A stretch of DNA of 64,000 bases from JAJRXC01 sp047639555 (GTDB lineage Bacteria > Actinomycetota > Acidimicrobiia > Acidimicrobiales > Aldehydirespiratoraceae). The stretch covers positions 216,631 to 280,630 of the forward strand of contig JBLIOE010000001.1 of NCBI GenBank assembly GCA_047639555.1, written 5' to 3'. The notes beneath the pieces were generated by a model. The model worked only from the letters and a program-made list of their open reading frames with translations. It did not search any database and was not told the origin of the DNA. The position numbers were made by a program, and so were the translations under genes. Below are positions 51,867 through 60,186 of the stretch, piece by piece; within the stretch, counting starts at the first letter, position 1, and every line of letters begins with the position of its first letter.

Positions 51867-52334
51867 ATGAACAAGCTTCAGCGATTCGCCATGCGTGCGC
51901 CGATCGGGCTGTTCCGGGTAGGTCTTGGTGGATTGCTTGCTCGTCGGTTCTTGCTTCTGGAGCATGTCGGTCGAACGAGCGGGCAGCTCCGAGAAGCAGT
52001 TCTGGAAATACTTGAGACTGATGAACAGGGTGTCCCTGTCATCGCGAGCGGGTTCGGTCTCCAGGCTCAGTGGTACAAGAATGTCTCAGTGAATTCCGAG
52101 ATCTTCTACACGCGGGGCCGACGCCGAACTGCAGCAACCGCCGACCGAATTAGCCACTCCGATGCCGTCGAAGTGTTCAGGCGGTACCAGAAAGATCATC
52201 CACGGGCCGCCCGAGCAATCGGGAAGCGCCTCGAGGTACCGCTCACGGATGATCCGCACGTCGCCGCCCGGGAGATCCCGCTTTTTCAACTCTCCCCGAG
52301 GGACTCGGTCTCTCAGGCGCCAGTGGTTGCGTAG
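51867..52334 (+). CDS. Nitroreductase/F420-type deazaflavin-dependent oxidoreductase family protein
   Basis: 155 aa from ATG 51867 (GTG 51858 is possible); AGGG lies upstream. The segment FLLLEHVGRTSGQLREAVLEIL, then PVIASGFGLQAQWYKNV, is the signature of the DUF385/Ddn-like split-barrel family, many of which bind F420. The C-terminal part has YQKDHPRAARAIGKRL. Probable small quinone or nitro reductase; substrate unknown. It is the one intact gene in the stretch between the tRNA and the broken genes. Confidence 0.88.
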   Translation: MNKLQRFAMRAPIGLFRVGLGGLLARRFLLLEHVGRTSGQLREAVLEILETDEQGVPVIASGFGLQAQWYKNVSVNSEIFYTRGRRRTAATADRISHSDAVEVFRRYQKDHPRAARAIGKRLEVPLTDDPHVAAREIPLFQLSPRDSVSQAPVVA

Positions 52335-52449
52335 CGGTAGGACGCCTCCGGCTTCGCTCCGACTCGGTCCGGCAGCTGCAGTGCGCTTTCGTTCATGGAT
52401 CAGTAGTACGAAGATGAGCCAGCCGTGGCTGACCTAGTGGAGTTGATGA

Positions 52450-52938
52450 CTAGCCCGGGTCGGCTTGCAGCGTCGTGAGGCCATCGGACTCAGCGGCGGC
52501 GAGCAACTCGTCGAGCACGAACGACACGTCTCCGGGCTGGTTCACCACGTCGAAGCTGTTGGTGAACGAATCCTGCGCTCCATCATTGCTGAGTGGAAAA
52601 ACGGGAGCAGCAACGACGAGTGGCCGCGGCTCGCTGGCCGAGGGCGAAGTGAGTCATACGTCGATCGCCCGCTGGGGCACTTCAGGTCCGCCTGCGCTCT
52701 CCGGGGTGGGACGTGAGGCGTCGACGAGCGACAGCTGCATGGTCGTGACCGCGAAGGGCCGGCCGTCTCGAAGGTCGGGTGCTTCCGAGGTGGTAGTGCT
52801 GGCCGGCGTCGTGGTGGTCGAAGAGGCAGCCGTGGTCGACGCTGACGCCGGTTGCGACGCCGAATTATCTCCGCAGGCGACGGCGGTCAAGCTGAGCACG
52901 ACAAGAGGGATGGCGAGTCGGCAGAGCATGAAACGCAT
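52450..52938 (-). pseudogene. Lipoprotein gene interrupted by in-frame TGA
   Basis: From ATG 52938 the frame encodes a lipoprotein signal (MRFMLCRLAIPLVVLSLTAV, lipobox Cys next), a Ser/Thr-rich linker and PEVPQRAIDV, then TGA at 52654-52656. The same frame continues for 67 more codons with a coding-like composition (LTSPSASEPRPLVVAAPVF, then FTNSFDVVNQPGDVSFVLDE) to TAG at 52450-52452. One base change (TGG to TGA) would explain it: a nonsense mutation, a sequencing error or, less likely, readthrough. The 94-aa product alone would be mostly signal and linker. No family recognised. Confidence 0.7.
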
Positions 52939-52995
52939 CCAGTCACAATAGGACACGACCTCACCGCCGACTCATCGACGTGGAACACTCGATTG

Positions 52996-53293
52996 ATGCC
53001 CAAATGGACCTGCGCCATCTACGACCGAGCATTCGCTCGAAATGGTCAGAGCCATGTTTGTGAACCCACGGAGCCGCTCGACGAGTACCTCGCACGATGG
53101 TCCGAAGCACAAGCGGCTCGAAGTCATGATCGTGGTCGGGCGTCCTGTCGAGAGCGCCCGCGTGCGCCGTACCGAGCCCTTCGGCACGAGTTATGCGATC
53201 TACACGGATCTCCTCACAGCGGACGACGTCGACGACTGGATCCACGAGCTGATCTTCGAGGCGTACGACCTCAACCCCGCTGAAGCGTCGTAA
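52996..53293 (+). pseudogene. DUF5655-like gene, frameshifted and internally deleted
   Basis: The first about 35 codons from ATG 52996 (PKWTCAIYDRAFARNGQSHV, then LDEYLAR) resemble the N-terminus of DUF5655 proteins (usual start WTCPxCxRxFAR..QSHxC). The matching C-terminal part is in the next frame (EVMIVVGRPVESARVRRTEP, then DDVDDWIHELIFEAYDL) and ends at 53293. The frame change falls roughly at 53085-53125, and about 40 residues of the usual middle are missing. The second cysteine of the N-terminal motif is also lost. It is a decayed gene rather than a simple sequencing slip. Confidence 0.6.
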
Positions 53294-53401
53294 CCCCGCG
53301 GGCACGCTGCTCGTTGCGCCGGTCTCGATTCGCGCGATACACCTTCCACGAGCGCATAAGTGCGTGGCTGCCGCTGCGGCAGGATCAACGGGGGTTGGGT
53401 C

Positions 53402-55312
53402 ATGGATGATCGGCAGCGAGCTCGACTCGCGTACAACGGGTTCGCCGTCTTCATGTTGGGGCTCGTGATCGGAATTCCCTTCGCCATCGTGTTCTCCAAC
53501 ACCAACGGCGACACGGAACACACACATCTTTGGAATGTCGCTCACATGGAAGCGATGGTGCATGGGCTGCTGATCATTGGCCTGGCGGCGATCGGCCAAA
53601 TGATCGTTCTGTCTCCATCACGAGCCCGCCTGATGGTCACCCTGCTCATCACCGGTGCGTATTCAAGCATCACCGGCGCCACGATCGGCGCGATCTGGGA
53701 CGTTCTCGGACTGACCCCGGGCAAGGGCATACCCAACACCATCGCCTGGGTTTTCCTCGGCTACGGCACCGTCGCTGTAAGCATCGCACTTGTTGGTCTG
53801 TTCTGGGGCGCCCGCAAGGGATATCGCACAACAGAGGACGGTGGAGACAGCGATCCGGTCGTCATCGAGCTTCCTCAGTTCGGCGACGGGCCTCGACACG
53901 AGATCGTTCTCGAGCCTGCGCATTGGTCGAACTTCGCCAAGAACCTGACGGCTTCGCCCGCCCGCATCGAACGACCGCACTCGTACGACGAACTTGCTGA
54001 CGCGGTGCGTGACGCGGTCGAGCTCGGCTACCGAGTGAAGCCGGTCGGCGGAAGTTTCTCCTGGAGCGAGGGCGCCGTGACCGATGGCGTGATGATCGAC
54101 ATGTCCAACCTTGATCGGCCGATTGAGGTGCGCCAGGCCGATAGCGATCGGCCAGCCACGGTCACGGTCGAAGCAGGCATGACCGTGCACGACATGACGG
54201 TCTATGCCGAGAAGCACGGCTTCACCTTCGCCACAACCACGGTTATTCCCTGGGTGCAGATGGGCGGGGCAGTCGCCAACGGTTGCCATGGAACGGGTCG
54301 AGACGTCTCGACCCTGTCGGATCTCGTGACCTCGATGGATGTCGTCGGTGCTGACGGAACGCTGACCACCTACGAGCGCGACGACGGCAACACCTGGCGG
54401 GCGCTAATCGTTGGGCTGGGTGGCCTCGGCATCATCTACAGCCTCACGGTTGAATGCATCCCGCTCTACAACGTGCACGCGGTCGACACCGTCATGAACA
54501 TGCCGACGGCAGTGCAGCAAATGAAGGAGCTCTACGAGAGCAACGAGAACTTGGAGCTCTTCTGGTTCCCGTTCAACCAGAACGCGCTCGTCAAGACCTG
54601 GAACCGAACGGATGCACCGGTCACGGAACATCTTCCCGCCCGGGCGTGGGACGACCTGATCCAAGCGTTCGACGATGGGCTGTCGGGCCTGCTCAAAGAT
54701 GTCCTCCACGTCGACCCCGGGCTCACGCCGAAACTCTGCAAGTTGATGTTCTCGATGATGAACAAGCACGACGTCGTCTGCCCGGTGCCGTGGGCCATGC
54801 AATACCAGACGTCGTTCGCGCCAGTGCTCGACATGGGCTGGGCGATTCCGATCGACGAATCGTTCGACAAGGTTCGTCGTGCCTGGAATGAAGCCGTCGA
54901 CCAAGTGGAGGAATACGCGCATCGTGGCCTGTACCCGCAGAACATGGTCTTACACGCCCGCTTCATCGGAAAGCCGAGCAGTGGACTGCTCTCGCCATCC
55001 GAAGGCCACACTTTAGGATCGGCCTACATCGAGGTCCTGACCTTCGAAAAAACCGAACACCACGCCGACTACTTCGCGGAGCTTGGCGAGAAGTGGGAGA
55101 AGCTCGGTGGTCGTCCGCACTGGGCAAAGTTGATTTACCACCCCACGGATCTCGCGAAGATGTACGGCGAGAACCTCTCGAAGTTCCTTGATGTTCGCGC
55201 TGAACTCGACCCCGAGGGTGTCTTCCTGAGCGACTACCTCGAAGAGGTGCTCGGGTTGGACTCAGTCCGCGTGAGCGCCGGTTCGGCGGGGCTCAATAAA
55301 GCCAAACCATAG
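53402..55312 (+). CDS. Four-helix membrane domain fused to FAD-linked sugar-lactone oxidase-like domain
   Basis: 636 aa from ATG 53402 (GGGGG upstream). Residues 1-140 hold four transmembrane helices; HLWNVAHMEAMVHGLLIIGL resembles the W-x-x-x-H-x-x-x-x-x-G pattern of styrene-oxide-isomerase-type proteins. Residues about 190-636 form a PCMH FAD-binding domain plus ALO-type C-terminus: VKPVGGSFSWSEGAVTDGVM, WVQMGGAVANGCHGTGRD and LDPEGVFLSDYLEEVL. The family's usual FAD-linking His (GHSFS) is Gly here, so FAD is probably non-covalent. Predicted membrane-bound oxidase or dehydrogenase; substrate unknown. Confidence 0.87.
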   Translation: MDDRQRARLAYNGFAVFMLGLVIGIPFAIVFSNTNGDTEHTHLWNVAHMEAMVHGLLIIGLAAIGQMIVLSPSRARLMVTLLITGAYSSITGATIGAIWDVLGLTPGKGIPNTIAWVFLGYGTVAVSIALVGLFWGARKGYRTTEDGGDSDPVVIELPQFGDGPRHEIVLEPAHWSNFAKNLTASPARIERPHSYDELADAVRDAVELGYRVKPVGGSFSWSEGAVTDGVMIDMSNLDRPIEVRQADSDRPATVTVEAGMTVHDMTVYAEKHGFTFATTTVIPWVQMGGAVANGCHGTGRDVSTLSDLVTSMDVVGADGTLTTYERDDGNTWRALIVGLGGLGIIYSLTVECIPLYNVHAVDTVMNMPTAVQQMKELYESNENLELFWFPFNQNALVKTWNRTDAPVTEHLPARAWDDLIQAFDDGLSGLLKDVLHVDPGLTPKLCKLMFSMMNKHDVVCPVPWAMQYQTSFAPVLDMGWAIPIDESFDKVRRAWNEAVDQVEEYAHRGLYPQNMVLHARFIGKPSSGLLSPSEGHTLGSAYIEVLTFEKTEHHADYFAELGEKWEKLGGRPHWAKLIYHPTDLAKMYGENLSKFLDVRAELDPEGVFLSDYLEEVLGLDSVRVSAGSAGLNKAKP

Positions 55313-55660
55313 GTAACCAGCCGCGAACGTCCCGAAGAACCCGATGGTGATCACACGGGCGAGATCGGCATGCGCTTCAAAGTGGATAGTGAGTCCAACG
55401 ACCACACCGATCGACTCGTAGACGCAAAACACCCGGGCGACAATCACCTGGGCACGGCGACGCAATTCCGTGGCGGCGATCCAGGTCAAAAACGTGATCA
55501 ATAGGTACGCCGCGCCGACGAGTCGAGCGAGGTCAATCCCGAGCTCGGTCATTTTCGCGTCGGTGAGCAGTTCGATGAACCACCGAGGGAGGAGCACCAT
55601 TGGAAGAGCGAACGGAATGGTGACCGCCGCATGGATCTTGTACCAAGTGGGCAATGTCAT
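55262..55660 (-). CDS. Small membrane protein, unknown function
   Basis: 132 aa, four predicted transmembrane helices (about 8-27, 42-62, 70-92, 98-120), ATG overlapping the stop of the cyclase-ATPase gene by four bases, so it is co-translated with it. I recognise no family. The last 51 bp overlap the convergent oxidase gene. The frame is open upstream into the cyclase gene, but the ATGA junction is the likely start. Confidence 0.8.
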   Translation of the reverse strand: MTLPTWYKIHAAVTIPFALPMVLLPRWFIELLTDAKMTELGIDLARLVGAAYLLITFLTWIAATELRRRAQVIVARVFCVYESIGVVVGLTIHFEAHADLARVITIGFFGTFAAGYLWFGFIEPRRTGAHAD

Positions 55661-58600
55661 GGGGTCTCCAGATTCTCTCGGCGAGCGACGATCTCGGCCA
55701 AGGCGCCGCTGTAGAGGTCGACCCGGTTGGCGTCGATGATCTCCCGAATCCGATCGATCAGCGAATCGATCCCACGTTCGACTGGGTCGGAGTTCTCGAG
55801 GATCGCCCAAGCGAGCGAGAGGCAGCCCATCAATTCGTAGTTGTCGTTTCCACGCTCAACGGCAATCGCGATCGCCTCTCTCGCCAGCACAGCGGCGCGG
55901 CTCGGGTCACCGCTCAGACGCTCAGCATCGGCCAACCCACAGAGCATCATTTCCTCGGTACTCAGCGCAGTGACATTGCGAGATATTCGGAGCGCCTCAG
56001 TAAGTTCCTTCTTCGCGGTCGCGTGATTCCCGAGGGCCAGCGCCGCAAGTCCGGCACCGCGCCGAGCCATCGAGATCTCGGCGTTGCCACCGAATTCCTC
56101 GGCGATGGCGACCGCCTGCTCTGCGTGCTCACTGACACCATCCATGTTCTCGCCGGCCGCGATAGCGACGATGAGCCCCACGCGGCTTACAACTCTCCAG
56201 AGATTGTCGCCGGCCGCGTCGGTCCCTTTCGCGGCGGATTCGAGGAGCTTGATTGACTCGCCTACTCGGCCGGTACGTAGGAGCATGCTTCCTCGACAGA
56301 AGTCGAGCTGGATGCGCAGCATGCTGTCGGGCGCATCGAGACCGTTCTCGACGAGGACGACTTCCACTTCGTCGCACAGCGCAAGTCCCTCGGCGGGTGG
56401 CCGCGCGTGTGAGTAGTTCGAGAGTTCGGCCAGGCGCGCACCCACGGCCATCTGCGGGATGCCCGTGGTATCGGCGATTTCCATCGCCTCCCTCGATATC
56501 TCCCGCGCCTGCTTGCTCAACCCGGCGCCACTGAGCCCGTACCAACCACGGAGCAAGACGAGCGCCAGCATCGTCTGCTGATCGCGCCCGGCGGCGAGGT
56601 CACGAGCGTCCGCGATCGTGGCGAGGACCTTGTCCGGTGCCATACCGGTACGGGAACCCTGACCCAGCATTTCGGCGCGAGCCATCAACGCGATCCCCAC
56701 GGACTCAGCATCATCTCCGGTCGTCAGATCGCGGACCTTCGTCCATAGCCGCAGCGACTCTTGCGGATCGGATCCGGCCGCACTTCGCGCACCGGTCGTG
56801 TACCACCTTGCCGCGACTGCTCCGGCGCCGGCCCGTTCGTAGTGGTGAGCAATCGTTGACGCGCGCGCCTCTGGCTCTGGCCGTTCTACGAGCGCCGCCG
56901 CAGCCGCCGCGTGGTGACTGGCCCGACGGTCCCGGAGCTGCGAGTCGTACGCAACCTCCTGTGTCGTGCGGTGGTGAAACGCACAGCGCTCTTCGTCGAG
57001 GGGTCGGACCAGGCCGGCATCAGTCAGCAGCCGCAGAAGACGCATGACTTCGTGAGGGTCGGGCTCGATCACCTCGAGCGTGGCGATGTCGAACTCGACA
57101 CCGAGCACCGATGCGAACTGGAGCACGGCCCGGGCGGGACGATCGAGTCGATCGATACGAGCGGCCACGACCATCTGAACCCGCGGGGGAACGTCGATCT
57201 CGATGAGGGAACCCGTAAGTCGACCGTCGCCAACCTCACCTTCGATGACGCCGTTCTCGAAGAGCAACCGGAGAACCTCTTCAACGAAGAATGGGTTTCC
57301 TTCGGTTCGGTCGTGGAGCACCGCGGCCAAGTCGTGCGCATCAGACGGGTCAGCCATCCAAGCGCCAGCAAGCCCAGCGATGTCTTCTCGGCTGAGGGCA
57401 CCCAACTCGATTTGAAGGTCAGCTTTGGCGAGTAAGTCATCGTGGCTAGTCGAAGGTCGACCGGTGGCCACAAGAACGAACGCGCCGGTCGGTCGATTGG
57501 CCGACAAGTTGGCGAGAACTTGATGAGATGCCGCGTCGAGCGCATGCACGTCTTCGACGGCGATGACGAGTACGCCGCGTTCGTTCGTCAGGTGCGCCTC
57601 AATGATCGCGTCGAGCGCTGTCTCGACGCGCCGACGTTGCAGATCGGGGTCAACGGCCAGAGCGGTGCTCGAAGGATCCAGGACCGGTTCGAGGTAGGCC
57701 GCATGTTGAGCGAGGCTCGCATCGAGACGTTCGAGTCCGCTCGCAAGCCCCAAATCAACCGCCGTGTCGAGCCCGAGCAACGCTCGAACGAGGTCGGCCA
57801 CTCCCAAAAGAGGACGGGGGACGACAACCGCATTGCCGCCGATACGAGCCACCCGATCCGTGGGGTCAAGCTCGGCCAAGAACTCGTCAAGAAGGCGGCT
57901 CTTGCCCTGGCCGGCAGGAGCGACAACCGCGATGGTTCCTGCTCTGCCCGCGGCCGCTTCCTGGCGGATGGCACGGAGCCGGCCCAGCTCATCTCGACGG
58001 CCGACGAGCGGCCGGCGCTCGACCTCAAGGTTGGGGTCGTATGTCGCCGGCCGAACCAGCCGGCGAACATGGATAAGTTCCGGCGCACCTTTGACCTCGT
58101 GCATTCCCATGTCGAGAAGCTCGAAACGCGACGCAATAAGTTCCACCGTCGCGGGCCCGACGAAAATTTCACCGACTGACGCGATCTGTTCCATTCGTGC
58201 GGCGATGTGTACCGGCATCCCCTGTGCGGTGTAGTCGATTCGGGCGCCTTCGCCGATCTTTCCGACAACGACTTCACCTGAGTTCAAACCAACGCGAAGC
58301 CCGAGGAGCGTGTGAACTCTGGACTCGAGCTCTTTCGCCACGATGGCCATCTGTTCGTGAAGACGGAGCGCGGCATATCCGGCCTGGACCGCGTGGTTTT
58401 CGTCGGCGACCGGCGCACCAAAGAGCGCCATCACCCCGTCACCGGCGTATTGCGTCACCACGCCGTTGAATTCGTGTATCGAGCTCGTGGCGGCATGATG
58501 GAAGCGCTCTAGCGCGAGATACCAGTCTTCGGGATCCAGCGCTGCGGCGACCTCCGTGGATCCCTTGATGTCGGAGAAGAGCACCGTGACGAACTTCCGT

Positions 58601-58749
58601 TCGCCGATGGCCTCACGACGCGTCACAATCTCGCTCACAATTTGATGCGGTGGACGATCCGCATCGGTGACCGGTGTTCCACATTCCGGGCAGAATTTCG
58701 CCGAGTTCGACGGTAGTTTCGCTTCGCACTCTCGGCAGAAGCCGGTCAC
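55657..58749 (-). CDS. Class III cyclase-like domain with AAA ATPase and TPR-like region
   Basis: 1030 aa, GTG start. A zinc ribbon (CRECEAK, CPECGTP; residues 5-25) is followed by a cyclase homology domain (about 50-230) with LFSDIKGSTEVAAAL and YAGDGVMALFGAP carrying both metal Asp residues. The base-contact segment reads GMPVHIAARME, lacking the usual Asp and Asn. Next is an AAA ATPase with Walker A APAGQGKSRLL (about 277) and a long helical TPR-like C-terminus (about 640-1030). This is a LuxR/AfsR-like signalling ATPase architecture with a cyclase head. It is coupled to the small membrane protein downstream. Cyclase activity is uncertain. Confidence 0.92.
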   Translation of the reverse strand: MTGFCRECEAKLPSNSAKFCPECGTPVTDADRPPHQIVSEIVTRREAIGERKFVTVLFSDIKGSTEVAAALDPEDWYLALERFHHAATSSIHEFNGVVTQYAGDGVMALFGAPVADENHAVQAGYAALRLHEQMAIVAKELESRVHTLLGLRVGLNSGEVVVGKIGEGARIDYTAQGMPVHIAARMEQIASVGEIFVGPATVELIASRFELLDMGMHEVKGAPELIHVRRLVRPATYDPNLEVERRPLVGRRDELGRLRAIRQEAAAGRAGTIAVVAPAGQGKSRLLDEFLAELDPTDRVARIGGNAVVVPRPLLGVADLVRALLGLDTAVDLGLASGLERLDASLAQHAAYLEPVLDPSSTALAVDPDLQRRRVETALDAIIEAHLTNERGVLVIAVEDVHALDAASHQVLANLSANRPTGAFVLVATGRPSTSHDDLLAKADLQIELGALSREDIAGLAGAWMADPSDAHDLAAVLHDRTEGNPFFVEEVLRLLFENGVIEGEVGDGRLTGSLIEIDVPPRVQMVVAARIDRLDRPARAVLQFASVLGVEFDIATLEVIEPDPHEVMRLLRLLTDAGLVRPLDEERCAFHHRTTQEVAYDSQLRDRRASHHAAAAAALVERPEPEARASTIAHHYERAGAGAVAARWYTTGARSAAGSDPQESLRLWTKVRDLTTGDDAESVGIALMARAEMLGQGSRTGMAPDKVLATIADARDLAAGRDQQTMLALVLLRGWYGLSGAGLSKQAREISREAMEIADTTGIPQMAVGARLAELSNYSHARPPAEGLALCDEVEVVLVENGLDAPDSMLRIQLDFCRGSMLLRTGRVGESIKLLESAAKGTDAAGDNLWRVVSRVGLIVAIAAGENMDGVSEHAEQAVAIAEEFGGNAEISMARRGAGLAALALGNHATAKKELTEALRISRNVTALSTEEMMLCGLADAERLSGDPSRAAVLAREAIAIAVERGNDNYELMGCLSLAWAILENSDPVERGIDSLIDRIREIIDANRVDLYSGALAEIVARRENLETP

Positions 58750-58853
58750 TCGCGTCCCCCCAAAGTCATGCTGATCGCCCGAGACTAGCCCGTTGCCGAG
58801 TCTCGCTTCCCCGTCGCTTCGATCAGGTAGCGACCCACGGCCTCGAGGTCGAA

Positions 58854-59504
58854 TTACGCGAGGTTGCCGCGAACGATTGATACGCCGCTGTGTGCTTCGA
58901 CACCGTCTTGCGGCTCGATGCTGATGTCGACCGCAACCGCGTCGTAGGCCGAGCGGTCGAAGTCTTCGGGCACCACGAACGAGCCGGGATTTGTGACGTC
59001 GCCGACAACTCCGAGAGTTTGAATGATCTCGATCTCGCCGTCGGTGACACCAATCAGCCAGAGCTCGAGATCGTTGCCATCAGCGACCGGCGGAAGGTCA
59101 GCGCCTTCGAAACGAACGAGTTCGTCATCGCCATCGATGAGCAGGGTGACGTCAGCCGATCGGCCCTCGCCGACCACATCGAAATCGGGACTCTCTCCGG
59201 GATACAGGAGCTCAGCCGAGGCGACCTCGATTTCGGACGTATCGGAGCCATTCGTGAGAACAACACCAAAGCCGGCAATCAGCGCAACCACGGCAGCCGC
59301 AGCCGCCCAACGGATCCCGGCTTGGCGGCGACGGGAGCGGAGATCGATGACCGGAGCGAGGGTCGACTCAGCAGCAGCGGCAATCCCATCCCAAACACTG
59401 TCGGGGGGCGTTTCCAGCTTGAGATCACCGGCGGACATCGAGCGAAGGATCGCATCGAGTTCGGCCTCGGCGGCGCTCAGATCGAAGTCGTGGTTATCAG
59501 ACAT
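58854..59504 (-). CDS. rskA: Anti-sigma factor, RskA-like
   Basis: 216 aa from ATG 59504, overlapping the sigma gene by eight bases. The cytoplasmic N-terminus (about 1-65; ETPPDSVWDGIAAAAES) is followed by one transmembrane helix (about 69-86: WAAAAAVVALIAGFGVVLT) and an extracytoplasmic RskA domain with DLELWLIGVTDGEIEIIQTL and PGSFVVPEDFDRSAYDAVAV. In mycobacteria RskA holds SigK inactive and is released by stepwise proteolysis. Here it follows the sigma gene and a fasciclin gene, the same partnership. The symbol rests on domain and context similarity. Confidence 0.88.
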   Translation of the reverse strand: MSDNHDFDLSAAEAELDAILRSMSAGDLKLETPPDSVWDGIAAAAESTLAPVIDLRSRRRQAGIRWAAAAAVVALIAGFGVVLTNGSDTSEIEVASAELLYPGESPDFDVVGEGRSADVTLLIDGDDELVRFEGADLPPVADGNDLELWLIGVTDGEIEIIQTLGVVGDVTNPGSFVVPEDFDRSAYDAVAVDISIEPQDGVEAHSGVSIVRGNLA

Positions 59505-60099
59505 TCTGATGTTCCATGTGCGCTCGGATACGGGCAAGCCCTCGTCGTATATCGGATTTCACCGTGCCCAAAGGCAGGTTCGTTCTTTCCGCGATCTCTG
59601 GATGAGTGAGATCCTCGAAATAGTGAAGTGTGAGGATCTCCCGAGGACGTTCGGCGAGCGTGCGCAGTGCGTCAGCGACGAGGAGTCGATCTCCCGTTGT
59701 CTCCGCTTCGCCTTCACGGCCAAGTTCCTCGGCGGACTCGGGCGCCCGGCGATCGCTGTGGCGTTTCTCGGAGCGGATCGAATCGATGATCCGGTTCTTG
59801 GCGATCGCGGTGAGCCAAGCAGCGAGGTTGCCTTTCGACGGGTCAAACCGTTCCCGGGCCCGCCAGGCGCTGAGGAACACTTCTTGAGTCACATCGTTCG
59901 CTCGTTCCGGACCGAGTGACCGTGAGCAGAACGTGTAGATCATCGAGCCGTGAGCGTCGTATGCCAGCCGCAGCGCCGAGTCGTCTCCGGCGACAAACGC
60001 GGCATCAGCTACGGGGACCCCGTTCATCTCAGCCACGTTCACGAAGACATCGTACTGCAGTGACTCGGTAGGTGGTCCGTCGAGGAGCGCTGTGCTCAT
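59497..60099 (-). CDS. sigK: ECF sigma factor, SigK-like
   Basis: 200 aa. Region 2: AYDAHGSMIYTFCSRSLGPE and VTQEVFLSAWRARERFDPSK, then LAAWLTAIAKNRIIDSIRSE; region 4: RPREILTLHYFEDLTHPEIA and PLGTVKSDIRRGLARIR. The sequence and the RskA-type partner place it in the ECF19/SigK group. Mycobacterial SigK drives the fasciclin lipoproteins MPT70/MPT83, and here the fasciclin gene lies 87 bp upstream on the same strand. The extra residues 1-35 are unusual. Autoregulation is possible: a CCATCC element lies 52 bp before the ATG. Confidence 0.88.
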   Translation of the reverse strand: MSTALLDGPPTESLQYDVFVNVAEMNGVPVADAAFVAGDDSALRLAYDAHGSMIYTFCSRSLGPERANDVTQEVFLSAWRARERFDPSKGNLAAWLTAIAKNRIIDSIRSEKRHSDRRAPESAEELGREGEAETTGDRLLVADALRTLAERPREILTLHYFEDLTHPEIAERTNLPLGTVKSDIRRGLARIRAHMEHQNV

Positions 60100-60127
60100 G
60101 GTGATGCTCTTTTGGGTAGAGACCGCC

Positions 60128-60170
60128 GAACGCCCCGACCCCTGGAGGAGGGATGGGGCCGGGGACGTTC
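60128..60170 (-). promoter_or_regulatory. Hairpin overlapping candidate SigK-type promoter
   Basis: Between the fasciclin and sigma genes, GAACGCCCCGACCCC (60128-60142) pairs with GGGGCCGGGGACGTTC (60155-60170) with one mismatch and one bulge, a strong stem that could terminate the fasciclin message. The same stretch on the minus strand contains CCATCC (60156-60151) then, 17 bases later, GCGTTC, an arrangement similar to a SigK -35 with an ECF-type -10. Both readings are tentative. Confidence 0.4.
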
Positions 60171-60186
60171 ATTGGTGGCGGCGTAA

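Noticed and set aside
52654..52656. Selenocysteine at the in-frame TGA
   Set aside because: No selenoprotein family is recognisable and the position looks like a lost Trp; I did not identify a SECIS hairpin.
52961..53599. 212-codon minus-strand frame
   Set aside because: It overlaps the damaged DUF5655-like gene and the start of the oxidase gene, with no motif.
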